This document shows, piece by piece, positions 42,600 to 52,919 of a stretch of DNA of 64,000 nucleotides. The notes below the pieces were generated by a model that did no database searches, had not been told where the DNA came from, and worked only from the letters and a program-made list of their open reading frames with translations. This DNA comes from Strigamia acuminata (taxonomy: Eukaryota; Arthropoda; Chilopoda; Geophilomorpha; Linotaeniidae). The first letter of the stretch is position 1. Each line of letters opens with the position of its first letter. Position numbers and translations under genes: made by a program. Location: NCBI GenBank assembly GCA_949358305.1, contig OX442315.1:1798001-1862000 (forward strand). The letters run 5' to 3'.

Positions 42600-43387
42600 A
42601 ATATGGTACTGTATATATATTTTCACCCTAAGACATGAAATGTTTAACCATGTTGACTACCAAGCCCAAAAAATTGTTATCTAATCCTGGCGCACTATTC
42701 CACATGCAGTATGCATTGTTGCAACGTCACGCTCGCTCATACAAAAAAAAACAAACAGACACAACTGCGATGCCGCGCTCATGAAAATTAAGAGTACTTC
42801 TAAGCGCGGCGTCGCATCCGCAGATATTCCCCCCCCCATGTAACGGATCTGCTGGTCAGCCAAGAAGGGCTCAGCATATTGTATTTTGCATGTATTTTAA
42901 CCTTGATTGTTAGACAAATAAAACACTTGTTGATTTTTAACCTATTGTTTGTTACGCATGCGTTTATTTTCCTCGGTTTTTTAATGAAGAAAATTGTGCT
43001 CAATCTACATTGAATTTGAAATGACAGTTATGCTTGTTTCTATTATTTGTATGTTAACAATGTTAGTAATGTTAGTTCAATAAACTATTGGTGTACGATT
43101 TACACCTAATCACTCGTGCGTTCTCAAAGTATTGCTTTATTTTTTATCAAGTCATATGTGAGTACTGAAGCTTTATTCAAATTAAATGTACGTACAATTC
43201 AATGCTCTCCATTATCACCAATCTACTATCATGTTGCGTGACAGGAAAACGCCTGAATTACCTGGGTGCTCTATTTCTTTGTTCCGGATTGAAGGTTTTT
43301 CATTTCAGACTAGAATGTTGCCTTTATGAGAAAAGGATGTGTTAATTCGTTTTACATATTTCTGAGTATGTCCCACTATGTAGTTGT
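42600..43387. other. Spacer between convergent helicase and recombinase genes
   Basis: No coding frame supported. A GC-richer patch with a run of nine C lies at about 42700-42870; AATAAA signals serve both flanking genes. Confidence 0.4.
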
Positions 43388-44923
43388 TTAAGCATTGCTA
43401 CAAATAAAATTTTTCTTAATTAACCTTCCTATTGAAGTGCTCTGATCAATACTGGCAAGATATTTATAGTATTTTGTTGCAGTTGACGGTAGATGTTGCA
43501 TATGATCTGCTAATTTACATTTTAAATTCTCAGAATATTTTTTATGAAACGACGTGATTACTGATTTTCTTAGTCGAGTACTGGAAATGTGACTCTCCAT
43601 CCCACCACTATGCCAAGCTTTTTTGATTCCCTTATCTACTGTGCTGCTGGTCATGGAATGTCCATCACTAAAGTTTATAAAAAATGCCGAATCGTTATTA
43701 TCATGTAAAAATTGACAATATCCAGGAATCGTTTTTCTGAAATAATTGTAATAACAATTCATCTTCTGGAATAATTTTTTGTCGAAATACAAATTTGCTG
43801 GACCGTGATATTCCGCTGTTTTATGCATCATAACACGTGTCACAAACGACGTCTTCCCGTTTTCTGATATTGTTTGCGTTTCCTTAAATTCACAATGGGT
43901 TAAATTTGCTAGAACTCCTGATCTCTGACAATTGTAGAATTGTATCTCTAACAGTAAATAATTTCTTACGTCATCGTAAAGATGTTTGGATAACTGGCCA
44001 TTCGCATCGTTTGGGGTAGATGCAAGCAAAGTTTTCATTTTTTTTACATGATTACTACTGTTATAAGTCTCAACACACTTTTTAGTTATCATATATTTTG
44101 AGTCTTCCACCATTTTTGCATTCCTTCTGAATGCTATGTCACGTCTCAGTGATTTTGACCAGATGTAGCAACGTTGGATTAAGTAATCAAATTGCTCGTT
44201 GTAACTTGTGTTTATCTTATTTTGATAATTTAGTTCTTTCAGAAATCTAATAAAATTTAGCAAGCAAAAAATCCGAGTTCGTTTTGTCGATGCTGCTAAA
44301 TCGGGAGTTGAAAGAAACCAAAATCGTTTTACACTATCTGCCGTCAAGTAATGGATGTGAAACAAATCTTTGTCTTTAAATTCTGGATTGTTTTGACAAA
44401 TTAAAATTAAAATAGAATTTATTCGTTTTGTGTTTTCTAACGCTACTCTGGGTAATTTCCCGCCTCCGTCAGGTGAAATTAACCATTCAGTAAAATCTGA
44501 CAAGGTATCGAATAAATTTACTGCTTGATCTGGTTCATGGTTTTTATGTGTGTCGACCGTATAATTTACTTCGCTATCTTTCACAGTTTCAATCTTTCCT
44601 GAGTCTTTTAGTTTCATTTTTTTTAGAATAAACTTTTTTGCAAATTTTAAAGCAACCAAATGGCTTTTCTCATGCGCCACATGATTGTGTTTCCTTATTA
44701 AATGTCTATCTAATCGTTTATAAAATTTTCCACCACAGGAACGATACATACATTGTTTCTTATCCTGTTCGTTCAATGAACAATTATAAACACCTTTTTT
44801 TGCATGTTTAAATTTTAAATTATTTGCCTGCGCTCTTGACAATTTATGTATATTTGTCAAATGTCTACCGAGGTTAATTAAAGTGTTTTTACATAAAGGA
44901 CATGTTACCTTCACTCTTACCAT
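43388..44923 (-). CDS. Zinc-finger tyrosine recombinase (phage-integrase-like fold)
   Basis: 511 aa from the first ATG at 44923 (MVRVKVTCPLC). Two Cys/His finger-like modules occupy residues 1-90: CPLCKNTLINLGRHLTNIH, then a C..C..H..H unit ending LDRHLIRKH. About 140-330 is an all-helical core-binding-like region. The catalytic part follows the tyrosine-recombinase pattern: Arg in NCQRSGVL (about 333), a Lys in VMMHKTAEYHG, the RLRKS box (about 452-456), a DHMQHL His box (about 470) and nucleophile Tyr in TKYYKYL (about 482). Such enzymes cut and rejoin DNA without double-strand breaks and serve Cryptons, DIRS elements, phages and some eukaryotic viruses. No reverse transcriptase accompanies it, so not DIRS. 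Family placement needs a profile search. Confidence 0.8.
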   Translation of the reverse strand: MVRVKVTCPLCKNTLINLGRHLTNIHKLSRAQANNLKFKHAKKGVYNCSLNEQDKKQCMYRSCGGKFYKRLDRHLIRKHNHVAHEKSHLVALKFAKKFILKKMKLKDSGKIETVKDSEVNYTVDTHKNHEPDQAVNLFDTLSDFTEWLISPDGGGKLPRVALENTKRINSILILICQNNPEFKDKDLFHIHYLTADSVKRFWFLSTPDLAASTKRTRIFCLLNFIRFLKELNYQNKINTSYNEQFDYLIQRCYIWSKSLRRDIAFRRNAKMVEDSKYMITKKCVETYNSSNHVKKMKTLLASTPNDANGQLSKHLYDDVRNYLLLEIQFYNCQRSGVLANLTHCEFKETQTISENGKTSFVTRVMMHKTAEYHGPANLYFDKKLFQKMNCYYNYFRKTIPGYCQFLHDNNDSAFFINFSDGHSMTSSTVDKGIKKAWHSGGMESHISSTRLRKSVITSFHKKYSENLKCKLADHMQHLPSTATKYYKYLASIDQSTSIGRLIKKNFICSNA

Positions 44924-45391
44924 AATTAATGTAAGCAAAAAAAAAAATATTTAGACATAAAGATGATTATTTGATTATCAAATACAGTATATAAAATAAA
45001 ATTGTTTTAATCTACAAATACGTATATTTAAAATGGTCAGGGTATCAAAAAATATATTTAAACTTTTTAATGTCTGATGAGATACAACAGCATTGTTACT
45101 TAAAAATATCTAATTCAATTAAGGTTGTTACATTTCAACTAAAAGTAATTAGAAAATTTAACAAAAGCATAATAAAAAATTTAACAAAAGCATAATAAAA
45201 AATTGAAAACACAAACAGCCTAAGATATTTCTAGTATAATGTGACTGCGATATGGTCTTACCCCCCATGGTATGGGGATTTACCACAGCGGGAGGGATGC
45301 ATACATCACGTAATAACAAGACAGGGACTCAGATTGTTTGGTTTTGGCCTTTAATCGTTGTCTAGGGGGGGGGTTGGACTACCGATCTTAT
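44924..45391. other. Spacer left of solo LTR
   Basis: AT-rich to 45240 with a duplicated TTTAACAAAAGCATAATAAAAAAT phrase near 45160-45200 (about 24 bp, two tandem copies). A GC-richer segment follows whose origin is unclear. Confidence 0.4.
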
Positions 45392-46175
45392 TGTGTGGCT
45401 GTGCTGTTAGGTACGCTACGCCGGCGTCCAACCTGTCACACACAGGTGTTAGGACCATGGCAGCTCACTCTGTGAGTAAACTCCCCTTGGCACATCTCAC
45501 CCCAGGTTGTCAGGGGTGAAACGGTAATTAACCGTTATGGTGCATCAAATCCTTTGTCGCACCAGATTACACTAATTGGGCAGATTATCTGCGCAATTTC
45601 GAAGCGTGCCAGGCTCGTGCACGCGCTTTGAACAGGATACTTGAATCATTAACCAAACCAGAAACGCATCGTGTCATTGCTCCGTGGATAAAACCCGAGC
45701 ACTGATCGTGTTATAGTTTGTCTTGATTCGAGACATCCTGCTTTCTTTGAGCACATTGCACAAAGACAGCCACTTTGTGTTGTGTGTAGCAGCTACTGTT
45801 GTTACACACGTTAGGATAGGAGAGAGCCGAAGCTCGCTCTGTGAACCATCACCATCGCAGGAACCACCGCGTGATTCCCCGGGGTTCCCGCCATCGCCAT
45901 CGAACGGACGAGCCGTGTGAGTAAGAAGAGAAGACGACGCCATTTCGCGCGTTACGAGACGTTGTTACGCGCTTTCATTTCTTTCGTTTGTTCCTTTATC
46001 ACATTATATTTTATTTAATAAATATTTTGTGTTTTGATAACTACTGTATATTTATTTCCTTTATTTGCCTTAGACATTTCAGGCCGTATTTTGATTGTAA
46101 GTCTCTAGTAGCTTTCATTTGCTGTAAATTGAATAGTTTACTAGAAATTATTCAAGTAAAACCCGGATTGCAGCA
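45392..46175 (+). repeat. Solo LTR, same gypsy family as 56220-57181
   Basis: About 784 bp, starting TGTGTGGCTG and ending CCCGGATTGCAGCA. Shares with the LTR at 56220 the blocks CACCCCAGGTTGTC.GGGGTGAAA, AACCGTTATGGTGCA, TCTGCGCAAT.TTGAAGCGTGC and the terminal CCCGGAT.GCAGCA. No internal region follows and no matching target duplication was found. It is a solo or recombined LTR with uncertain left edge. Confidence 0.65.
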
Positions 46176-46580
46176 CGCTTTAGCTTTTTTTCTCATACTT
46201 CACCGACCGTTCCTGCCATATTTCCTCTGACTCCACTGCTTCCGTTTTCCTCGCCTCTCATGGTGTTATCTTAGGCACTGTCACAAGTCCCATGCTCTAA
46301 ATCCCTTCATCTACCCTAGCTTAGATCTGCAACTACAGTCCCAGATTCACTAGTGCCTAGATGTTAACTTTCTTACCTATTCAACTAATCTACCCATCCT
46401 AGACCTCTTCTTAAACGACTTGTCTTCCTGTGTAAGTGATCCTCCTTTCACGACACGAGTCTCAACCACAACAAAACTAACACCATTAATTTCAGCCGCC
46501 CGAGCCCCGACCCCATACCTTACTGTATCTGTCACTGTTCTTGGTCTGACCATGGACACCACATGACCTTCGTTCTTCAT
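46176..46580 (+). pseudogene. LINE reverse-transcriptase fragment, left part
   Basis: The plus strand encodes, with frameshifts, a stretch like the C-terminal RT/thumb region of Jockey/I-type LINEs (the phrase VLGLTMDTT near 46535-46560). It continues at 49109 beyond the inserted LTR element with HNITKSLIRSALIIKHLCKTL. Heavily decayed; its 5' part is missing at the solo LTR. Confidence 0.45.
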
Positions 46581-46719
46581 TGTCGTGTCTTACAATTGTA
46601 AATACAGCCACTAGATGGCGCTACCTCTGTATATGCACTAAGCGACCTTGAGCACCTGTAATAAAGTAGTTCATATGACAACCTTGATGAGTGTGTGTCA
46701 TGCAATCTGAGTTCCTACA
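46581..46719 (+). repeat. Left LTR (139 bp)
   Basis: TGTCGTGTC...TTCCTACA; carries AATAAAG. Very short for an LTR. Appears near identical to the right copy. Confidence 0.9.
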
Positions 46720-46876
46720 AATGGCGACGAGGATAAACAAAAAGGAAAAAGTTAAATCCGATTGCATCGAATTAATAATATAGGACAATTGGAACAATAA
46801 TTGAACAATCGTATGTCGCGATAATTGTGAGTTTGGAGAGAAATTTTTGAAGTACCGGTGATAAATTTGGAAAATA

Positions 46877-48448
46877 ATGGCGGCTGGACTGAATTTGCCA
46901 ACCATCGCGAATCTGGACCTGGCTGAGGGCAATTTGGATCAGCGGTGGAAACGCTGGAAAAAAGGGTTCGATTACTACCTCACCGCTGCTAAAATCGTTG
47001 ATGAGGGGCAGAAAAAAGCCCTATTACTACATTTAGCAGGCACAGGTGTGCAGGAGATCTACGAGACCTTTACGACGGCCCAGCGAGTGGATTACGCGAC
47101 GGCGGTGGCGACTTTAGATGCGTACTTCAATCCAAGGAAAAATTTGAGGTATGAACGCCATTTATTCCGACAACAAGCACAAGGACAGAATGAATCAATG
47201 GACGCGTACGTCACGAAATTGAAAACGTTAGTAAAAACGTGCGAGTTTGGTGTAATAAGAGACGATCTCATAGTGGACCAAATAATTGAAAAAGGAAAAG
47301 ATAAGGGACTGAGAAAACGACTTTTAAGAGAGGATACAGTGACCTTGGACTCACTTTTGAAAATGGCGCGCGCGAGCGAGGCGAGTGACCAACACGCGAC
47401 CTTGATGGAAAAAGAGAGCGGAGTGAAGATCAAGGAAGAGGCTGTAAATCAAATGCGACAGGACAATAAATCGTTTAAGCAACGAGGAAGTTCAAAAACG
47501 AGAGGAAATTTCCGGAAATGGACGGGAAAACCACAGAATTTTGGCGACAGGCAGGAAAGCAAACCGCAAGATGGCGTCGGATGTTTTCGGTGCGGCCGGA
47601 AAGACCATTTAGCAAATGCATGCACCGTAGCAAAAGGCAAAGAATGCGGATTCTGCCACAAACTCGGACATTTTGCGAAGGTATGTCGGATGAAAAATTC
47701 TGGGAATCGAGGGCGAGGCACGAAAGACAAAGTTCAGTATGTTGGCGTGAAAGGAGTCGAGGAGTCGGACAATGACAGCGATTATTCGTTTCACATTTCC
47801 TCAACAATGCAAAAGGATTGTGTGAAAGTTTTGATCGGACCGAAGGAAGTAAACGTCATGATAGATTCTGGATCGACCGCTAATTTAATAACTCAAGAGG
47901 CGTGGAATTTATTAAAAAGAACTGGAATGCGTGCCGAGCCGACGACAACTAAGTTATATGCGTACGGTTTCAAACGCCCATTGGAAACAACGGGACAATT
48001 CACAGCAAAAGTGAGAAGTGGGAAAAAAAGCGTTGATGCGAGGTTCCTAATTGTGCCGACAGGTGAAGTGTCGTTGCTAAGCAGACACACATCACGACAA
48101 CTGGGTCTTATAGAAATAAAAGAAGAAACGGTTCGAGTTGTGGATGAAAACGTGGAATTTGAGGAAGCACTAGTCGGTGTACGAGAGGAACTGGTCGCAA
48201 AAGTGAGAAAACATAGGAAATTATTTGCTGGAATTGGGAAATTGAAAAACTACGAATTGGAGCTATATATGGATCCCGAAGTGAGACCAGTAGCCCAAAG
48301 CGTAAGGAGGATCCCCTTTCACATAAGAAAACAGGTGGATGAAGAATTGGATCGACTATTAGAACAAGACGCATGTCAAGCGATTTGTACCATTCGAGGA
48401 CGAATTTCCACAGCAGGAACCACGACGCGAGCAGATTCCAGAGGATGA
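46877..48448 (+). CDS. Gag-protease of deleted LTR element
   Basis: 523 codons. Gag capsid-like domain about residues 20-190 (RWKKGFDYYL, the helical LRYERHLFRQQAQ, MDAYVTKLKTLVKTC). Two CCHC knuckles follow: CFRCGRKDHLANAC (about 234-247) and CGFCHKLGHFAKVC (about 256-269). Then comes a retropepsin domain with active site MIDSGSTANLIT (about 332-343). The frame enters the RT-linker (VRRIPFHIRKQVDEELDRLLE) and then hits the deletion junction near 48365. There it jumps into the 3' end of pol and goes out of frame, ending GRISTAGTTTRADSRG. Gag and protease are fused in one frame, without frameshift. Could be mobilised in trans by a full-length relative. Confidence 0.85.
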   Translation: MAAGLNLPTIANLDLAEGNLDQRWKRWKKGFDYYLTAAKIVDEGQKKALLLHLAGTGVQEIYETFTTAQRVDYATAVATLDAYFNPRKNLRYERHLFRQQAQGQNESMDAYVTKLKTLVKTCEFGVIRDDLIVDQIIEKGKDKGLRKRLLREDTVTLDSLLKMARASEASDQHATLMEKESGVKIKEEAVNQMRQDNKSFKQRGSSKTRGNFRKWTGKPQNFGDRQESKPQDGVGCFRCGRKDHLANACTVAKGKECGFCHKLGHFAKVCRMKNSGNRGRGTKDKVQYVGVKGVEESDNDSDYSFHISSTMQKDCVKVLIGPKEVNVMIDSGSTANLITQEAWNLLKRTGMRAEPTTTKLYAYGFKRPLETTGQFTAKVRSGKKSVDARFLIVPTGEVSLLSRHTSRQLGLIEIKEETVRVVDENVEFEEALVGVREELVAKVRKHRKLFAGIGKLKNYELELYMDPEVRPVAQSVRRIPFHIRKQVDEELDRLLEQDACQAICTIRGRISTAGTTTRADSRG

Positions 48449-48449
48449 C

Positions 48450-48719
48450 GACTTGGAGGAACAATTTCCAGATCCGAATAATGGTGTAGCAGAAGTTCCA
48501 GAACCAAACATCATGATAGAGGCGGTTCCAGAACCAAACATCATAAATGAGGCGATTCCAGAGCAAAGAGACGTGATTCCAGAGCAGCCAGTGCAAATTG
48601 CGGCACCGAGGGTTGTTAAGCGAAGAGCAAAAGCACCAACACTGACCGCGGTACGACGTTCAGAAATGATTTCGAAATTACCACCGTATTTGCAGAAAAA
48701 TTATAAGATGGGAAAATAG
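48450..48719 (+). pseudogene. 3' remnant of pol
   Basis: In the second frame after the deletion junction: an acidic Pro/Glu-rich tail with repeats of VPEPNI and IPEQ, ending LPPYLQKNYKMGK. Typical of the C-terminal tail of gypsy Pol. No enzymatic domain left. Confidence 0.6.
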
Positions 48720-48969
48720 AAACGCAGATTGTGAAATGGTGCTAATTGAAGTTTAAAAGAGGTTAAACTAACAAACAAAATTTGAATTAAAAGGGGGAAT
48801 TGATGGATTGTTAAAACTAACAAAGTTCAGGCCTGGACGAAATTGGAAATGTTTAAATTTCACCCGAGTAATTTATGAGAAATTACTTTATTGTAAAAGA
48901 ATAATTTTAACTAACATTTTATTTATTAACACAGAAGTTGTTGTATATTTAAAAAAAAAAGAAAAGTGA

Positions 48970-49108
48970 TGTCGTGTCTTACAATTGTAAATACAGCCAC
49001 TAGATGGCGCTACCTCTGTATATGCACTAAGCGACCTTGAGCACCTGTAATAAAGTAGTTCATATGACAACCTTGATGAGTGTGTGTCATGCAATCTGAG
49101 TTCCTACA
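48970..49108 (+). repeat. Right LTR (139 bp)
   Basis: Same sequence as 46581-46719. Preceded by an A/G-rich polypurine tract (about 48948-48968). Confidence 0.9.
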
Positions 49109-49345
49109 TTCATAACATAACCAAGTCTCTAATCAGATCCGCTTTAATTATCAAACACCTGTGCAAAACCCTATGTCTTGTTATGAAATCACTAACTATA
49201 TTAAAGCCAAAATCCATCCCACCACTACTTACGCCTCAGCCATCTGGAATTTTCCCCTCCCGTCAGTAAAAATCTCCACTGTTTACTCCATTGGAGTGCC
49301 AAATAAATAAATAAGTAAATAAATAAACACATAAATAAATAATAA
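49109..49345 (+). pseudogene. LINE fragment, right part with AAATA tail
   Basis: Continuation of the RT C-terminal-like coding (HNITKSLIRSALIIKHLCKTL) and a 3' tail of AAATA/AAATAAGT repeats (about 49300-49345), as LINE 3' ends often have. Joining across one TTCAT copy brings the phrase TF..HN into register. Confidence 0.45.
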
Positions 49346-49402
49346 TTTTGGTGTTAAATTGAAAATTTAATTTAATTTTTTTTTTCAATTTTCAATTATA
49401 TA

Positions 49403-51049
49403 CAAGTGAGAAGCATAAGTTTGGAAACTTAGCTTAATTCAAAAATTTGAGTTTAGTTAGTTTGTGATTATGAGAAAACAAACAATCAAAGGATATTAAG
49501 CTTATAACATTTTATTAATGTAGCATAGAGCTTTCCAAAAATCTAAATGTTTTCAAAAAAATCAAATAAATAACATAAATATGTTGAATTGTATTCACCC
49601 CCTGGTGAAGCAGAAGTCTGGAAACTCGCTCCATCTGTTGCATAAGTTTAGAAACTTGAGTGATTAAGCTATAAATATTTCAAATTAGTAGAGTAATACC
49701 TAAATATTTGGTGGGATATCCTTTTGCCTTTATTACCGCAGCAAGTCGCTTAGGCATTGATGACGTAAGCTTGACACATTCATCTGCTGTAACTGTTTTC
49801 CAGATTTCAGTGATTGCAGCTGTAAGCTCTGTCTTATTTGCTGGTTTTCGAGCTTGCAAACGTTTTTTCATTTTATTCCATACATTTAAGTCTGGGGAAT
49901 TACCTGGCCATGATAAAACGTTTATTCTTTTTTGTTCAAACCATTTTGTTGTAGTTTTGGCAGTATGGCAGGAAACCCCATCTTGCTGAAAGATCAATTT
50001 GCGACGTACTCTTAGGTTTTTCATTGATGGTAGTAAACCTTCCTCTAGTATTTGCTGGTATTTTAATGCATTTATGGTCCCTTCCACAAATTTTAATTCT
50101 CCTGGACCTTTAGAGGCCATGCAACCCCAGACCATTACTCCAAGTGGATGCTTAACAGTGGTTTTCAGACATTTAGGGTGATATTCTTGTCCTTTTTTCC
50201 TCCAAACTCGAGTTCCTTGGTCCTCAAATGATAAACAGAATTTTGATTCATCCGAAAAAACCACTGAATTCCACATTTCAGCAGTCCAGTTCAAATGTTC
50301 TTTGACCCATGCAATTTGTTTTTTATTTAGGTAAGGTTTTCTATTTGGTACTCTAGATCTGTATCCCATATCTTTAAGGCGTCATATCACCGTGTCTTTT
50401 GATACATGAATATTGGCTTCAGTGTTCCATTTCTGACGCAATTCATTGGCAGTTAACTTTGGTTGTTTTGACACAACTTTTCTCAGATTCGATTTTCACG
50501 AGTTAGTTGTGCATTGGGGCCTTCCAGGTCGTTTTTTCACTGGTTTTATCTGTCCACCATCATCTTGAATTCGTTTCAAACATTTACACACGCATGATGT
50601 AGATATTTGAAGGTGGTCAGCAATTTCAGCCAATGTTTTCTTCTTTGCACGCATATTCATGGCAATTCGCTTTTCATCCATACTCAACTATGGTGCTTTG
50701 CCCATTATCACACTAGAGATGTTAGCTGCATCAAAAACAACTGTTTTCTTGCTTTTGTGAAATTATGCAAATGAGTTTACAAGGGAAATCACGGAAGTTT
50801 CTAAACTTATGCAACAGATGGAGCGAGTTTCCAGACTTCTGCTTCACCAGGGGGTGAATACAATTCAACATATTTATGTTATTTATTTGATTTTTTTGAA
50901 AACATTTAGATTTTTGGAAAGCTCTATGCTACATTAATAAAATGTTATAAGCTTAATATCCTTTGATTGTTTGTTTTCTCATAATCACAAACTAACTAAA
51001 CTCAAATTTTTGAATTCAGCCAAGTTTCCAAACTTATGCTTCTCACTTG
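49403..51049 (-). mobile_element. Tc1/mariner element with 255-bp inverted repeats
   Basis: 1647 bp flanked by TA dinucleotides (49401-49402 and 51050-51051). Terminal inverted repeats of 255 bp (49403-49657 and 50795-51049) begin CAAGTGAGAAGCATAAGTTT and are nearly identical. The arm length is of the IR/DR type. The transposase is damaged. Confidence 0.93.
49680..50687 (-). pseudogene. Inactive Tc1-like transposase
   Basis: Minus strand. ATG at 50685-50687 region starts MSMDEKRIAMNMRAKKKTLA, then the paired helix-turn-helix region with the GRPR-like hook (KKRPGRPQ). The frame is broken near 50500 (premature stop after CTTNS) and again by TGA near 50388 (a CGA Arg to stop change is likely). 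The remainder, 50369-49680, carries the catalytic part: first Asp in VFSDESKF, second Asp in FQQDGVSCHTAK. At the third site WPGNSPDLN runs directly into VWNKMKKRL, lacking the usual PIEN, so the catalytic Glu is deleted. Two disruptions plus a missing catalytic residue make it non-functional. Confidence 0.9.
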
Positions 51050-51692
51050 TAATGTCTGGTTTTTCTCCTCCTACTTTTGAAAATAAATTACTTAATTTTA
51101 AGTGTATATAAAGTTTGTTTTAATATAGAAATCTAGTGTAACTTTTTGTGCTCTTACGTTTGGTGTTTGGTTTTTAAAAGTCCATCTAGTAGTCAAAGAG
51201 TTATTACTTGTAGTGAAAGTAACTGATTTGAGAAATGATGTCACTATCTGTGTTTCTGTTCATTAATTTCTCATAATTTACTCATCACTTATTAATTTCT
51301 TCATTGAGTATACAGGAAGCTCACTTTGCATATTTGTAAAGAGTAGCAGTGGTTCATTTTTACTTTGAAATAATGGTACCGTATTTTATAAATTAAGAGT
51401 CGCGGCTCTTATTCAAAAACTGCCAGAATTAAAATAAAAGAGGTATTTGGAGAGATGAGTAAAGGAATTTGTGCACTCTCAACAATATTACTGATAAAAA
51501 TGTCAGTAATTACAATTTCGGTTTTTAGTTTGTTACATTTGCTTAATGTAACAAACGAAGTCTGAACGTCACGAACAACAAAAACAATACCATACTTTTC
51601 GCAATTCTTGGTCAAAGCCGCGGCCACTATTCGAGGGCGGCTACAATTCGTTAGCGACTCTTAATCGGTAAAATACAGAAAATGCTTTTCAA

Positions 51693-52841
51693 TCAATATA
51701 AGTTAGTCGAGTATTGATTTGGATCGATTACTGTTTCAATATTTTTCTCTGAATTGCAAATATTCTGATGTACCTTTCTAATTTTTAATGTACTATAGTT
51801 AGAATACGGCATGTCCTTCTTGATAACAAGGAAATCACCTCCATATATTTTTTTTATGGAAACGAGACCAACATTTGTTATTAATTCTACATTTGGTGCA
51901 TATTCGCGTGCAATTTCACCATCACCCTTGACTTTTGAAGGCATACAACACAATTGTAAATAGTCATAGACATCCTCTATTTCTTCACCTATTATTAAAC
52001 TATAATACTTGTTATTTAATTTCATAATGTCTAACATTGGCTTCAAATACGATTGTGTATTGGTGTATAGTTTACTCAATGTTTTATGCCTATCCTCATC
52101 AAATTCCTCAGAATTGTCTGGGGTTAATTGATAATCAAAAGTATGTTCGTTTGTTGGTGACTGGTTGAACTCGATTTGTTTATCTGGACCAAAAACAAAA
52201 TTTCTTTTGGCAACCATGAGTGAAGATTCGTCTCCACGTGGGTTGATAAGTCCAGAAATCAATACACACTCGGTATCATAAATTGCATCAAAAAAAAGAC
52301 TTTTATCATTGACATGTGTTGATAATATTTTTAATATAGGATCTATATGTGGATTTGCACTCAAATTCGGCAGGGTTTTTTGTTTAAATAATTTATTAAA
52401 ATATTGATATAAATACGGATTTAATGTAATACTTCTTTCTGCTTTCTTGTAAAATATCCTAGGCGATATTTCAGAAAAGTGTAGGGAAAAGTCATTAGCA
52501 TTGAGTATATCTAAAATTATACTCCCAGAAGGTAAAATTACCGTGTTTTCATCGAATGCTAAACGTGATGCATGTGATCCAGTGGCACATAAAAACGGCC
52601 CTTCACTATACGTATTGCTTGGACCCCCTCTGCTTATATTTTTTGATAAATTACACGTGCTAAGTAAACTATTTGTTGTTTGACATTCTTCTGTAATCCC
52701 AAATTTATTTATTAAACAATCTATACAAACGCTAGGAAATATTTCGCTCATGGTTTTGCAAGACTTTTTAAAATAGTGAATCAAAATACATTCATTTTTC
52801 AGTAATTCAAATTTGGAAGAAAAATATTCTGATTTGAACAT
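51693..52841 (-). CDS. Hypothetical protein, 382 aa
   Basis: Unrecognised. First ATG is 52841 (MFKSEYFSSKFELLKNE); a TATAAAAAA lies about 20 bp upstream. The N-terminus has Cys at several positions (VCIDCLINKFG..EECQ). The middle is Asn/Leu-rich, and there is an acidic loop at about 245-275 (PDNSEEFDEDRHK). The C-terminus contains EYAPNVELITNVGLVSIKKI followed by GGDFLVI. This faintly resembles the end of a SET domain (.PN....... v.I..G.E), but the NHSC residues are not present and I give that little weight. No membrane segment. Intact length supports a real gene. Confidence 0.5.
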   Translation of the reverse strand: MFKSEYFSSKFELLKNECILIHYFKKSCKTMSEIFPSVCIDCLINKFGITEECQTTNSLLSTCNLSKNISRGGPSNTYSEGPFLCATGSHASRLAFDENTVILPSGSIILDILNANDFSLHFSEISPRIFYKKAERSITLNPYLYQYFNKLFKQKTLPNLSANPHIDPILKILSTHVNDKSLFFDAIYDTECVLISGLINPRGDESSLMVAKRNFVFGPDKQIEFNQSPTNEHTFDYQLTPDNSEEFDEDRHKTLSKLYTNTQSYLKPMLDIMKLNNKYYSLIIGEEIEDVYDYLQLCCMPSKVKGDGEIAREYAPNVELITNVGLVSIKKIYGGDFLVIKKDMPYSNYSTLKIRKVHQNICNSEKNIETVIDPNQYSTNLY

Positions 52842-52919
52842 TGGTGTTAATATTTTTTTATAATACAAAAGTATATTTTTTTTGCAAAAATAATTGATAA
52901 ACGTATGATTTTAACGATA

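Larger units (their letters stand above)
46581..49108 (+). mobile_element. Non-autonomous gypsy-type LTR element (internal deletion)
   Basis: 2528 bp flanked by TTCAT duplications (46576-46580 and 49109-49113). It has two 139-bp LTRs, a TGGCGACGAGGAT primer site two bases after the left LTR, and a polypurine stretch before the right LTR. Gag and protease remain, but RT, RNase H and integrase are deleted. It inserted into the LINE remnant. Confidence 0.92.

Noticed and set aside
43388-44923. DIRS-type retrotransposon
   Set aside because: No reverse transcriptase or split repeats beside the recombinase.
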